Shown piece after piece: positions 11,769 through 23,674 of a stretch of 64,000 nt of DNA (positions within the stretch are counted from its first letter, which is position 1; each line of letters opens with the position of its first letter). Below the pieces are notes generated by a model. That model saw only the letters and a list, made by a program, of their open reading frames with translations. It searched no databases and was not told the origin of the DNA. Both the position numbers and the translations under genes were made by a program. The stretch covers positions 29,237,600 through 29,301,599 of the forward strand of contig CM045762.1 of assembly GCA_025200525.1 (NCBI GenBank), in the 5' to 3' direction. The DNA is from Camellia lanceoleosa (Eukaryota > Streptophyta > Magnoliopsida > Ericales > Theaceae).

Positions 11769-14700
11769 ATGGAGTCCAAGAATATTGATTTTCCGGCAAA
11801 TTTGGAGTACCAATCCGGCTTGGGAAACCACTTCTCGTCGGAGGCGATTGCCGGAGCTCTACCTGATCGCCAGAACAGCCCTCTCGTCTGCCCTTACGGC
11901 CTCTACGCCGAGCAGATCTCCGGCACTGCTTTCACTGCCCCTCGCAAACTCAACCAGCGAAGGTGCGTAGCTTCTCTCTCTCCCCTGTATTCAGGCTCTT
12001 TAAATTCAGAATCGCTATAGGTTGTTTTGACATGATCTAGAGAGGAATGATTGGGTAGGTAGGTGTTATTTCTGGAATTTGAGTTTTGTTTAGCTTAATT
12101 ATGTGCGAAATTCGAGTGGAGACTGCTGTTTCTCTAGAATATTATCAGTCCACCTCTCTCTCTCTCTCTACATATATATGGTTGTTGACATGATCTAGGG
12201 AGGAATCATTGGGAACATAGGTGTAATTCTAGAATTTGAGTTTGATTTAGCTTAATTAGGTGCAAAATCCGTGCGGAGACTGCTGTTTCTCTAGAAAATT
12301 AGGGAAAACTCTTGGTAGCATGGGCACCTTATAAGGAAAGTAAAAAAATGTAGCATAACTCGTACTTTTTACGTTATAACTAAAAATATATCATAATTAA
12401 ACAACACATAAACCATAGCTCAAATTATAACTAAAATATTGTGATAACTAAAAAAAAAAAATTAGTCATAACAAAAAAAGTAAATAGCATAACTAGGTGG
12501 TATACCACTAGGGTGTGTATAGTAGAATTTCCCAGAAAATTATCAGTTGTCTCTCTCTACTCTCTCTACATGTATATTATTCTAGGTTGTTAACACTAGC
12601 GTGGAATCATTGGGAAGATGGGTATTATTTCTGGAATTTGAGCTTTGTTTAGCTTAATTATGTGTGAAATTTGAGCAGAAACTGCATTTCTCTAGGAATT
12701 TATCAGTCTACCTCTCTCTCTATCTCTACTTAACATGATCTTGCAAGGAATCATTGAGAAGTTAGGTGTTATTTCTGGAATTTGAGTTTTATTTAGCTTA
12801 ATAGTGTGCGAAATTCGAGCGGAGACAGCTGTTTCTGTAGAAAATTATCCGTCCACCTCTCTCTCTCTACATGTATATCATTCTAGGTGGTTGTTATCAT
12901 GATCTAGGGAGGAATTATTGGGAAAATAGGTGTTACTTCTGGAATTTGAGCTTCATTTGGCTTAATATTATGTGCGAAATTCGAGAGGAGGCAACTGATT
13001 CTCTAGAAAATTGGATTCAGAATTGCTTTTCATTTTCTAATTTTATTTTTAGGTTCCCCATCACCCGCCTTTGTTCAAATTTTAATTGAAATTTAAGTAA
13101 AAAACTTTTTTAATAGCATAGTAATAAATTTGAAAGTTGCCTTCAAATTTTTTAGTAAAATTATGACTCATGATTTGAGTAAAAGAATGAGTAGAACTCA
13201 TTTTCATATAGGAATTTTGAGTGAACATAAGAGAGTCTTTCTTGATTTGAGTAAAACTCATTTTCATTCTAGTTTCAATAAAGAAGTGGAGAAGGTTTTG
13301 AAAATTTTTAACTCCAATTTAAATTTGGATAAAGGGTAAGGACTGGATATGTGCAAAGTTATGTGATCAGTTTCCCGTTGTTTTAACATTTGTAGGTATG
13401 ATTAAAATTTTCCTGGGGTTATTCTATTTAATCCAGGCTTAAAATTTTATGGTGAAACTGAGTTTCTCTTGAGTTTTGAGTCTCTACCAGGTCTATTTCA
13501 TATCTTGGTTCTTTAAGAAATAAGAACAGAGGTTATCTATATATCTTGGAATCATTCTTGCTCTAGCAAATGGTGGTCTTGTTTATGTCACTACTCATGT
13601 TAATTGCTCATCTGCTATAATTTTATCAATCCTAATAGTGATACTTTATTGATATGTTTATGTTTTCTTCTTCTTGGCAGTTGGCTATATCGTGTCAAAC
13701 CATCAGTTACACACGACCCATTTAAACCTCGAGTACCAAGTCATGAGAAGCTTGTCAGCGAATTTAACCAGTCCAACAGCTCTGCCAACCCAACTCAATT
13801 ACGCTGGAAGCCTGTAGAAATTCCTGATGCACCAACTGATTTTATTGATGGTTTATATACAGTATGTGGGGCTGGCAGCTCATACCTTCGGCATGGTTTT
13901 GCCATTCACATGTAATTGGTATTCCGAACTTAGTTTACTTATTTCATGTGGTTATATGTATCATTCTCATAATAAGCATTCCCCTTCCTTATCCCCCCCC
14001 CCCCCCCCCCCCCCCCCATATTTGTCACCATTATTTAAATTAGTGTCTTTTATGTTGATTTATTTTGGGACTTGGGAAATACTACCTTGACAGCTACAAG
14101 ATCCAGTGTCAATGATGGACTGTCAGATTCTTTTAGTCATGTATGTATGTTTGTGTATATATGTAGTTGACTAGTTTCTGTGACCATGATTGGTTGGTAT
14201 TGAAGTGGAACACGAGACCATGATCTTATATAAACTTCAATTTTTTGAAATTACTAGTTGGATTTATGTTTGTGGACAAAGAAACTGGTTTGGAAATGCT
14301 CATGAAAAATGTCCAATCCAAATTATGTGCAAATATATTTGTATATTTGTAATAATAGCAGGGGCATACTTTTTTTTTTTTTTTTCCTTCTGAGAGGATA
14401 CGAAGAATGCGAGAGGTTGTTTTTCATCTATGAATGTACCAGATTAAAACACATCCAAATTCCAAAGAAGCTATGGGTTAGTTTGAAATTGAATATGTAT
14501 CTTTTGTAAAGCTCTTAAATGTAGATTTGGATCAGTGGTAGTTGAATGTGAATATATCTGCTTTTTAATATGCAACTGATGTGTGGAAATGCAGGTACAC
14601 TGCCAACAAATCAATGGACAATTGTGCCTTCTGCAATGCTGATGGTGACTTTTTGATTGTTCCTCAAAAAGGAAGTAAGCGATGCTCATCTTATTTATTT

Positions 14701-17700
14701 ATTTATTTTTTTCAAGCAGTTATGGCTTATGGGTGCCATCTTTCCATTTAACGCCCAAAATGTATTTGTTATCTAAGTAATTGGTTTTACATACGAAATT
14801 CAGACTTTTCACTCTTAGGTTTTAGGACTTAGGAAGTGGTCTTTTGCAGAAAGGCATATAATAAAATGTAGAAGTATTTTGATCTTTATCACATGAGAAG
14901 GGAACACATTTCTCCTTTACTGCAGTTGTTTAAGAAGCAATCGATGATTTTTATGATATGGGTCAGTAGGTCCTAATAGTTGGACTTAATTCCCATCAAG
15001 TCCCATTGAAAATAAGTTCTAGTAAAATTGTCACTATAAATAATTTTTTGTGATGGTTTTTTGCATATGTCGCTAAAAATTGATAATTAGTGATTTTCTT
15101 TTGTCAATGATTTTTATAAATTGTCGTCAAAATTTACAATTAGTGACTTTTTATGACGAATTTTTCAAACTGTCGCTGAAAGTTAAAAATTAGCGACTTT
15201 TTTTTTTTGTGGTGATTTTTTTAAATTGTCGTTGAAAATTATAATTAGTAATATTTTTGCAACAATTTTTAAACTGTCGCTGAAAAATAACAATTAATAA
15301 CGTTTTTTAATAGTGTTTGATGAAATATGTCATTAATTATCATAGGACTTATTGGACAATAAATCTACCTATTAGGACCTACACGTAAGTCTCCCAGGTA
15401 AACTACTAATAGGTTTTAATAGTTGGACTTAATTCCCATCAAGGCCTATTGAAAAGAAGTCATAATAAAATCGTCGCTAAAAATAACTTTTTGCGACGGT
15501 TTTTTGCATATGTAGCTAAAAATTGACAATTAATAACTTTTTTGTTATGATTTTTATAAATTGTTGCTAAAACTTACAATAAGTAAAATTTTTCTACAAT
15601 AAAATTTTCAAACTATCGCTGAAAATTGAAAATTAATAACTTTTTTTCGTGACGATTTTTTTAAACCGTCGCTAAAACTTATAATTAGTGACATTTTTTG
15701 TGACATTTCAAACTGTCGCTAAAAATTAACAATTTTTAGTGATGTTTTTTAATAGTGTTTGATGAAAATTGCTATTAATTATTATAGGACTTATTTGACA
15801 ATAAGTCCATTTATTAAGACCTATACGGAAGTCCCCCTATGTGATATTTCCTTTTAAGTGGATTCTTTTGACAAAAATTCCCATTCATCATTTGGCTTCT
15901 GCCTGAGGGTCATTTGTTTGTTTTGTCCTCTATCAAGGATCTATTTTTGACTGAGCCTACTGCAATTACATTTTCTGTGCATTTAACACAATTTCCTCTG
16001 TAACTTATATTATTTCCTAGAACTGTTATTTGCTTAAATTTTCTACTTTCATTTTCTCTGGTCTGTAACACATCCATGATCCTCCTCAACTATTTCCTAG
16101 TTCTGCCCTTAAGACTGGTTTCTTTGTAATATATGATATAAAGAACTGTATCAAAAGAGTTTCCCCAATTCTTTATACAGGGTTGTGGATCACAACTGAA
16201 TGTGGAAGATTGCAAGTGTCTCCTGGTGAGATTGTTGTTTTACCTCAAGGATTTCGTTTCGTTGTTGACCTGCCAGATGGCCCATCACGTGGTTATGTTG
16301 CTGAGATTTTCGGTACCCATTTTCAACTTCCTGATCTTGGGCCAATAGGTACATAATTTTTATTGTAAGCCATGATTACAAGTGACTACACTATTTTTTT
16401 CAAAACATATTATATCAGGTTATCTTACTAAGCATTTGAAAAGAGTCATATAAATCCTAAATTTTCTTTCTCTATTGTGTAGGTGCTAATGGTCTTGCTG
16501 CTTCACGGGATTTCCTTGTTCCCACAGCCTGGTTTGAAGATAGCCCCCGTCCGGGATATACCATTGTACAGAAGTTTGGTGGTGAACTTTTCACTGCAAA
16601 ACAGGATTTCTCACCATTCAATGTGGTAGCCTGGCATGGTAATTATGCCCCATTTAAGGTTGGTATCTGTTTGAATATAATACTTCCACATTTATGGACT
16701 AAATGGTAGGTGTTGTCCATGCATCTTTTTTGCATCTAAGTTGTCTTGGACTCATTTAATATCTCAGTAGAACTGATGGAATGAAATTCCATTACTTGCA
16801 GTATGAGTTAAGTAAGTTCTGCCCGTATAATACTGTTCTGTTCGATCATAGTGACCCATCAATAAATACAGGTGCGGTAGATCTATTGCTGTGGTTTCTT
16901 GACCCCTTTTACTTGTTTTATTGCTTGTTTGTCTGTTTGTTTATACCAATGTTTAACATGATTGGTTTTTAATTTATGTTGAATTGAATGCAGTGCTGAC
17001 AGCACCAACAGATAAACCTGGTGTGGCATTGCTTGATTTTGTCATTTTCCCTCCCCGGTGGTTGGTTGCTGAACATACTTTCCGACCTCCATATTACCAT
17101 CGCAATTGTATGAGTGAATTTATGGGTTTGATTCATGGAGGATATGAGGTAAACCTCTTGAACTTTTGAAATTTTATTTGTTTTGGATTATGGTGACTTT
17201 TTTCTTTACTTTAATCAGTGTTTTACACAACTGAAAAAATAGTCCTCATTTTATGTGTTAGAACCATGGTTATCAAAATTGTGATCTAGATTGTAGGATC
17301 GTATGATCCTATGATCCTAAATTGTCAAAACGATCCAAATCATTGTAGGATTGTATAGGATCGTAAGTAGGCTCATTGGATTTATGATTTTACATCTTTT
17401 CTTTAATATGTATCATCCTGATTTATATTTTTACTTTATTTTTAATAAAAGTAGAATCTTATGATTCTTGATCTGATCTTACGATCCGATCCACAAGAGT
17501 CTCTCACCGATCATATGTAGGATCCTTATTTTAACAACCATGGTTAGAACTTAGAACTGAAGAGGGTGGGGGTCCATTTGGGTTGGGCGAGGAAAAGAAA
17601 AGGGCTCCTGCTGCTGGCTGTTCACTTGAGTGGTATCACCTGCCACCTCTAAATGGGGTGGTGCAGGGTTTAAACTACTGGATTTGATTTTGATAGAATC

Positions 17701-18787
17701 TAATTTTAGGAAGATCTCAAAATTACCATGTATATTTACATGAAAACCACTCAAACATCGGATCTTGGAGCCATGCGCTTTTTCAATTTCTAGGCTTGTG
17801 GAGAGGAGGCCAACGGAGTTCTTCCCCCTTTGTGGCCCAACACAAGTGCCCTTATGTTAAAAATGAAATTATAATTAAAAAATTGTAGGTTTTTATTTTT
17901 TATTATAAAGTTTGGCATTTGCACAAACCCCACTTGGGAGTTTAATATAATTTTTTGCTTTATATCATCATTTTCAATCGATATACAACTTTGTTTTCAG
18001 GCAAAAGCAGATGGGTTTCTCCCAGGTGGTGCAAGCCTTCATAGCTGCATGACTCCCCATGGTCCCGACACAAAGACTTATGAGGTGACTTTTTTGTCCA
18101 TATTGTTTTGTCTCTTTTTCTCTTCGGGACCCAAAAATTGGGATTATCTTATTGGGCTTTCAAAAATTGGAACCTAGATGATAAGATTTTTTTGAGATTT
18201 TCTTGGGTGTGGCCTAATAGTTGAGCGGCCTTGTTAGTGAATATTAAAATATAATATTCACCAACACAACAATGCTATAGACCTCTAAAAGTAGAGCTCT
18301 AAAAGAGCTCTAATGAGTTGGCATGTCCAAAAAAAAAAAATTTTCAAGCTAAAACATCACATCAGGCTGGACCCCACACACTTCCATGTCATTAGTGCAT
18401 GGTTTAGAGCTCTTATTTTAGAGCTCTCAAGCATTTTTCTTCACCAACAGACCTCTTGTCAGTACACAATTGGTTGACTGGGTTGTTTAATTTTTTATTT
18501 CATGAATTGATTGCTAATGTCATCCTCAACAGTTGTGGACTAACAGTGTTGTTCCTTTCGTCTCACAGGCGACAATTGCACTTGGAAATGAAGCAGGGCC
18601 ACAAAGAATAGCTGATACCATGGCTTTTATGTTTGAGTCTTGTCTAATAACCCGAATCTGCCCATGGGCTCTCGAGTCTCCCTCCATCGATCCTGATTAT
18701 TACCAGTGCTGGATTGGACTTAGGTCCCACTTCACGTGTGAACCGACAGATAGAGAATTACAGAATGGATACGATCAGGCCAATTGA
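11769..18787 (+). CDS. HGD: Homogentisate 1,2-dioxygenase (nine exons)
   Basis: The enzyme opens the ring of homogentisate with O2 to give maleylacetoacetate, in cytosolic tyrosine breakdown; homogentisate is also the precursor of tocopherol and plastoquinone. Exons: 11769-11962, 13681-13911, 14595-14674, 16181-16348, 16483-16658, 16802-16871, 16994-17148, 18001-18084, 18569-18787. All introns are GT-AG, phases agree, and the sum is 1377 bp (458 codons plus stop), the usual length. The start reads [20 protein letters not shown], as in plant HGD. Iron ligands fit His342 (YYHRN), Glu348 (MSEFMG) and His378 (TPHGPD), with the 6- and 30-residue spacing of human H335/E341/H371. His299 (FDHSDPS) matches the catalytic human H292. 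No stop or frameshift is seen. Introns 1, 3, 7 and 8 hold MITEs. Confidence 0.97.
12018..13015. repeat. Five-copy ~160-bp tandem repeat in HGD intron 1
   Basis: A unit containing GGTTGTTxxCATGATCTAG, GGAATCATTGGGAA, GGTGTTATTTCTGGAATTTG, TTTAGCTTAATTATGTGCG, GAGACTGCTGTTTCTCTAG and CCACCTCTCTCTCTC occurs about five times (starts near 12018, 12178, 12586, 12732 and 12888). Copy 2 is split by the MITE at 12302-12533. Copies differ at many positions, so the amplification is not recent. Confidence 0.88.
12302..12533. mobile_element. Mutator-type MITE in HGD intron 1 (TSD AGAAAATTA)
   Basis: A 232-bp segment beginning GGGAAAACTC and ending AGAATTTCCC is flanked by a perfect 9-bp duplication AGAAAATTA (12293-12301, 12534-12542). 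Nine-base duplications are typical of Mutator-like elements. It interrupts the second copy of the intronic tandem repeat, so it is younger than that array. Confidence 0.88.
13993..14017 (+). repeat. Poly(C) tract, 25 nt, in HGD intron 2
   Basis: A run of 25 consecutive C lies in intron 2 shortly after the 5' splice site. Such runs are unstable and often mis-sequenced, so the exact length is uncertain. Confidence 0.95.
14967..15381. mobile_element. TIR element, copy 1 of a tandem pair in HGD intron 3
   Basis: It starts TAGGTCCTAATAGTTGGAC and ends in the inverted form CTATTAGGACCTA. The inside holds four to five imperfect ~60-bp repeats of the words GTCGCTxAAAATTxACAATTAG. It is non-coding and about 415 bp. 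Confidence 0.75.
15410..15824. mobile_element. TIR element, copy 2 of the tandem pair in HGD intron 3
   Basis: The same family as 14967-15381 and nearly the same length: TAGGTTTTAATAGTTGGAC at the start and TTATTAAGACCTATA at the end, with the same internal GTCGCTAAAA words. The two copies lie in direct order with under 30 bp between them, either by tandem duplication or by insertion of one next to the other. Confidence 0.75.
17265..17542. mobile_element. hAT-type MITE in HGD intron 7 (TSD GTTAGAAC)
   Basis: Ends CATGGTTATCAAAATTGTG and AACAACCATG are inverted repeats. A perfect 8-bp duplication GTTAGAAC flanks it (17257-17264 and 17543-17550), the size made by hAT transposases. The inside is rich in GGATCGTA / TACGATCC words. 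No ORF. Confidence 0.88.
18267..18439. mobile_element. Small MITE in HGD intron 8 (TSD TTCACCAACA)
   Basis: Arms with AATGCT and repeated AGAGCTCTAAAA are inverted at the other end (TTTTAGAGCTCTCAAGCATT). TTCACCAACA occurs exactly on both sides (18257-18266 and 18440-18449), a 9-10-bp target duplication. No ORF. Confidence 0.82.
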
Positions 18788-19085
18788 GGCCGTTGGTTGA
18801 TGATTTCTGCTTCAGATATGGAATCAGTGCATGACCGCTTCTATAATAAGACGTCCAACGAGTACGACACATATAATATCATTGATGTATAAATATAAAA
18901 AATGAGTGTCATATATAGGAATGCACAAGAACCATAAATGAATATATCATGTAAGAACGTATTGTGTTGTGCTGTGGGTCCTTCTGTAATTTTAATTTAT
19001 TTTTTAAAATGGTTTATTTGAATAATAGAGTAAAATGTTGTAGTCAACATGAGCAAATGGAAGAGGATGGCTGATTATTTAGGTG
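18788..19085 (+). other. HGD: HGD 3' UTR and downstream flank
   Basis: Non-coding DNA after the stop codon. Candidate poly(A) signals are AATAAG at about 18846 and T/A-rich words near 18990-19030. The cleavage site cannot be placed from sequence alone. Confidence 0.5.
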
Positions 19086-20137
19086 GTGGTTGGTTCACTG
19101 GAATGAAATGATTGTTGTATCAAAATATTCATTATTAGGTGAATTATATTAACAGTCTTTGTAGTTTGAGATTTGTGTCACTTTGGTAATTGTGATATAT
19201 TTGATTTCAAACAAGAACAATAAAAAAAGTATCTTTTGTAAATGATTCATTTTAAGGGTAAAGATGTTATATAATTTATTTTGTGTTGGTTAAGTTGTAC
19301 TTTGTTTGAAATGTAATGGCGCATTTTTTAATGAATAATGTTGAAGCTTTAGTTATTAAATTTTGTTTGGTTTATTTTTCAAAATCTATAAATTTTTTCT
19401 AAGAAATTACAAATTAAATTGGTGAAAAAATTAAAAACATATCATGTTTTTATAATTTTATCTTTTGGGAGGGTAAAAATAATTTTTTTATTATATTTAT
19501 TTTCGTTAAATTAGTTTTTTTTAAAAAAAGTTAAACATGGCTACAACTTTGATATTATTATTATATCAATTCATTAAATTAAAAAATTCAAAACTAAAAA
19601 TATTTAATATATTAAAAATACATATTGAAAACCTAATAATCATCCATTACATGATAACTATCATCTTCATCATCATCCAAACACATAACAAAAATTAATT
19701 TGATAAAAAAATAAAATATTTATCATTTTTATATAATTTTATCTTTAGTGAGTAGAAATAATTTTTAAAAATTCAAAAGTATTTTTTTGACATTTATTTT
19801 TGTCAAACTATTTTATATTTTATAAAATTGACAGCTCTGTCCTTGAAAGGGAAAATGATATATTTAATTGTCCTTATTTAGAACGAAATTCAAAATTCAG
19901 GATCAAATATATAATAATTGAAAGGTCATGAACTAAAGTGACATAACTCTCAAACTACAAGGACCATTAATGTAATTCGCCTTTCATTCTTATATTTGGT
20001 TGACTAAAAAGATAGTAAAAATACATTGTAAATAGAATCGTTATTCACTGTTGTAAAGGAACGATCATTTCTTAAGTGAATTTAGGAAATGACCATTCCA
20101 TTCTATTCCAACTCATTCTTATGAACCAAATGGAGTG
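19086..20137. mobile_element. Possible outer TIR element enclosing 19138-19981
   Basis: GGTTGGTTCACTGGAATGA at the left has an inverted counterpart near 20125 (TCATTCTTATGAACCAAATG), with GAATGAAATG-like words just inside both ends. The inner TIR element separates the halves. No convincing target duplication is found, so this rests on the inverted ends alone. Confidence 0.5.
19138..19981. mobile_element. 844-bp TIR element without transposase
   Basis: The left end GGTGAATTATATTAACAGTC, with TTGTAGTTTGAG and TGTCACTTT further in, is matched over some 60 bp by the right end read in reverse (GGCGAATTACATTAATGGTC). Flanks TTCATTATTA (19128-19137) and TTCATTCTTA (19983-19992) differ at one base, a likely 9-10-bp Mutator-type duplication. 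The inside is AT-rich with no coding frame. Confidence 0.78.
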
Positions 20138-20536
20138 TTAGTGTATTTAACTTGCTCTTTGTTATTCTTCTTATCAAAATGTTGGGTAGATTATATTTAA
20201 TTCTTTTGCACTTCTTCAAATTTCACTTCGTGCAATTATCCAAAAAAAAAAAATACAAAGAAACATCACTGAAGATGCAATCTATATGCCCACAAGCTTT
20301 CTATCGGCATCTCTTCATCCTTCATGTATGCGAGGTCAAAGGTTCAACTCTGATTAAAGGTGAAGTCAAGAAAAAATACTTTTTGGACTTGAATCCATGA
20401 GGACACTGTTACATCTCAATTTTCAATTAGTAACAATTCACCGCTATAAAGTGAGTGAATGAATTCTTATCAATAAGAAATTATGACAAAATATTTTTGT
20501 GGGAAAAATTTGCGAGGGAATGAATTATTTTTCCAA
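20138..20536. other. Non-coding DNA
   Basis: An 82-codon open frame at 20152-20400 shows no recognisable domain and is AT-rich. Nothing else is supported here. Confidence 0.6.
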
Positions 20537-22295
20537 GGTATAATTACATTTTGCCCTAATGTGGTTTCACTTTCAAATGTTGATAAATGTACTCATAAAC
20601 TCCCTATAGTTTTGATTGAAGTGCAAAAGTGACGGAATCTAGTAGACTTAACAGTACGTGGAACAGACGCGTCGGAAAAGCATGTATGCATTCAAATTAA
20701 GGGTTTTGGCACTAAATTTGAAGTGTTGAGTGACCAATTTACCCTTTCACTTTCTTATATATATATATATATATATATGCTAGCGGTAACCCGCGCAATG
20801 CACGAAAAAATAGACTATATATATTTTATGTGATAAATAAATCATCTTAATCTTAAATTATGTTTTAATAGCGACAAGCCATGATGTTAAGCCATCTGAG
20901 TAGATGTTAACTCAAAAAATTTCACAATAAAAGTAGATATGCATAAAAAATTATTAATTATAAAAATTGTTGAGAATAATAGTATCACAATCACTTGATA
21001 ACATAAATAACTTGTATCAAACTAAACAAAATATTAAAAGAGAGAAATTCTATAAACTCATAAAAGTTATCATAAATTTACTTGGACTTTTAAATCAGTG
21101 GTATATATTATTGTGGGATCAAATTATAAATAAATATCAACTTTTAATTATAATTTATAAGTAGTTTTTAAAAAAATTTAATTACCTTGCTCATAAAAAG
21201 AACTTCTCAAACAAATCATTAATTAATCATATTAGCAACTCTCTATCAATGACACACGTATATCATATCAAAGTATAAATCTTTCTTCATAGTTTAAATA
21301 ATACTTGCATAGTTCCTACATCATTTAAAAAAAAAAAAAAAAATCAAGATAAGAATTTCGTAGGATTATAAAAATTATATAAGAAAATAGTTTTAATCCA
21401 TTTTATTTATAGAAAAATGATGAAAAATTATTTGAATTGTACTTGAAAAAATATAACAAATGATAGCTTTAATCATTATATACCAAAAAACAAATTATAT
21501 AGGTTACTCAACGAAAAAATTGACGAATACCATTAAAGTTATAGATATTGAATTAAATCATATGAGCTCTAAATTGATAGTATAATCTAGCAAATCAACT
21601 AATAATAACATAGAGATATTGACAAATATATAGTGCTTCTCTACCATCTTTGTATTATATTCATTAATTTCATATATCATATAAAGTTTTACTCGTCTCA
21701 ATCCTTCAATAAAATAAGGACCAACAAAACAAATTTGATAAGAAATTAGTTCTAAACTTTATTATTGAAAAAACAAAAATTTCAAAGAGAGAATTTAGAG
21801 ATGGGATTGAAGAAATGCTATAACAAATGACAGCCTTTAAAAAAAATAAAAATAAAAATAATGATCTAATGCAAATTATTTTTAATAACTAATAGAAAGA
21901 ATATCAAATTATTACCTTGGATAAATATAGTGACGAAAATTAATTTTGTGAAATTTTGGGACTGCCTTCTACCATGCAGCCTTCATTATTTCATTATTAA
22001 TACTCTTCTCATTCAGAGCCAACCAATTCCATTATTAATACCCTTCCAATAAATTTTTTATTTTATTTTTATCATTATCACTTGGTAGATAATAACAAAT
22101 AATAAAAGTTATCAAGAGAAGGTTAAGAATTTAAGAGGAGATAAGAAGTTATAGATAAGGACATTTCATAAGATAAAAAATTTAAAATAAAAAAAGGATA
22201 ATATGTGATAGAAGGAGAACAAATATATGAGTAAATCAAAATAAAGATTTAGATATATATATATATATGTTTTTGATAGATACATAGATTAACAA

Positions 22296-22850
22296 ATCAA
22301 ATCTTTATCTAAAATTTTATTATTTTAATTTTTTGTAAATCAATTATTTAATCTTTATCTTTATCTGTAGACCACGAAATTAATCTTTATAAATTATTTA
22401 TCAATTTTTATATGTTTATTTATCTATAAGTCATGAAATTAATTTTTTTTTAATTTATATCTTTATCTATAGGTCATGAAATAAATTTTCATAAATTATT
22501 TATGAATTTTTATATGTTTATCTATAATGAAATTAATTAAAGTACAAAATGAAGGGGGGGGGGAGAAAAGGAGTAATTTGGTTTTTTTTTTTGAAAACAA
22601 TTATTTAATCTTTATCTTTATTTGTGGGCATTGAAATTAATTTTTATAAGTTATTTATCAACTTTTATATGTTTATTTATGGGAAGAAATTTTAAATAAT
22701 CTATAAGTTATGAAATTAATTTTTTTAAATTAATTGTTTAATTTTTATCTTTATCTGTAGACTATAAAATTAATTTTTAGTTTTTATATGTTTATCTATA
22801 TAGAGGAATTTTGAAATTCAAATATTTATCCATAAGCAATGAAATTAATT
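22296..22850. repeat. Imperfect AT-rich tandem repeat
   Basis: Words TTTAATCTTTATCTTTATCTG, TAGACC/TAGGTCATGAAATTAA and TTTTTATATGTTTATxTAT recur about five or six times with spacings near 70-130 bp. A G-run lies at about 22553-22563. Confidence 0.75.
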
Positions 22851-22989
22851 TTCATTTTAATTAATCAAACAAATAGAAAATGAAAAAAAATAGAAAACAT
22901 GAAAGGCAATCAAAGAAGATTGCCACGTAGAAAAGAGAGAGTTTTAAAATTATAAGAATTTAGGAATAAATATTTGGAGGCTTTTGACA

Positions 22990-23450
22990 AAACAATTACA
23001 TTTGGTTATATAGATAGCATAGAAGTATAATAGATAGATAGATATAGATATAGATAGATAGATATAGATAAATAGATAGATATAGAAGTATATATATATA
23101 TGGGTTTAGATGCATTTTATGGGTTGGATGCATTTCATATATATATATACATGGGGGGAGATATATATATATATATATATATGGGTTTGTGGGTTGAATG
23201 TATTTCATATATATACATGTAGGAGATGGGTTTAGATGCATTTCATATATATATACACATGCGGAGAGAGAGAGAGAGATGGGTTTGTGGGTTGTGGGTT
23301 GGATGCATTTCATATATACATGAAGGAGATGGGATTGAATGCATTTCATATATATATATACACACGGAGGAGGAAGGAGGGGGGGGAGAAGAGAGAGAGA
23401 GGTTTGTGGGTTGGATGCATTTCATATCTATATAATATATATATATATTG
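22990..23450. repeat. Minisatellite with TA, GATA and GA runs
   Basis: Starts with (GATA)-like units (23030-23080). Then about five units carry GGGTTTGTGGGTTGGATGC, ATTTCATATATATA and GAGGAGATGGG words. Open frames across it (23226-23470, both strands) are products of the repeat, not genes. Confidence 0.88.
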
Positions 23451-23674
23451 AGTTCATAGAGAGAGTTCAACTGTGAGAAAAATAGAAATAAAATGGCTTT
23501 CGTAAAAAAATTGAAGAAAAAAATAAGAGTATTCTAATCTTTTCAATAATTCCGTTACGTCCTGCCACTTTTACACTTCAGTCAAAATTACAAAAAATTT
23601 ATGAATACATTTATCAACGTCAAAAAAATAATGTGAAAACGCGTGAAATTACAGGAATGGAATGTAATTACCCC

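Larger units (their letters stand above)
20537..23674. mobile_element. 3.1-kb TIR element with repetitive interior
   Basis: The left end (GGTATAATTACATTTTGCCC, then TTGATAAATGTACTCATAAA and TGATTGAAGTGCAAAAGTG) is matched in the same order by the reverse complement of the right end (GGTAATTACATTCC, GTTGATAAATGTATTCATAA, TGACTGAAGTGTAAAAGTG). The TIRs are therefore about 110-130 bp. Flanks TTTTTCCAA and TTTTTCTAT agree at 7 of 9 bases. No transposase is visible. The inside is AT-rich with tandem repeats. Just inside, at about 20779-20812, GCTAGCGGTAACCCGCGCAA read in reverse resembles the hairpin plus CTAG end of a Helitron, so another element may be nested. Confidence 0.65.

Noticed and set aside
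22996..23470. Several overlapping frames on both strands
   Set aside because: They follow a TA/GA-rich minisatellite and mirror each other on opposite strands.
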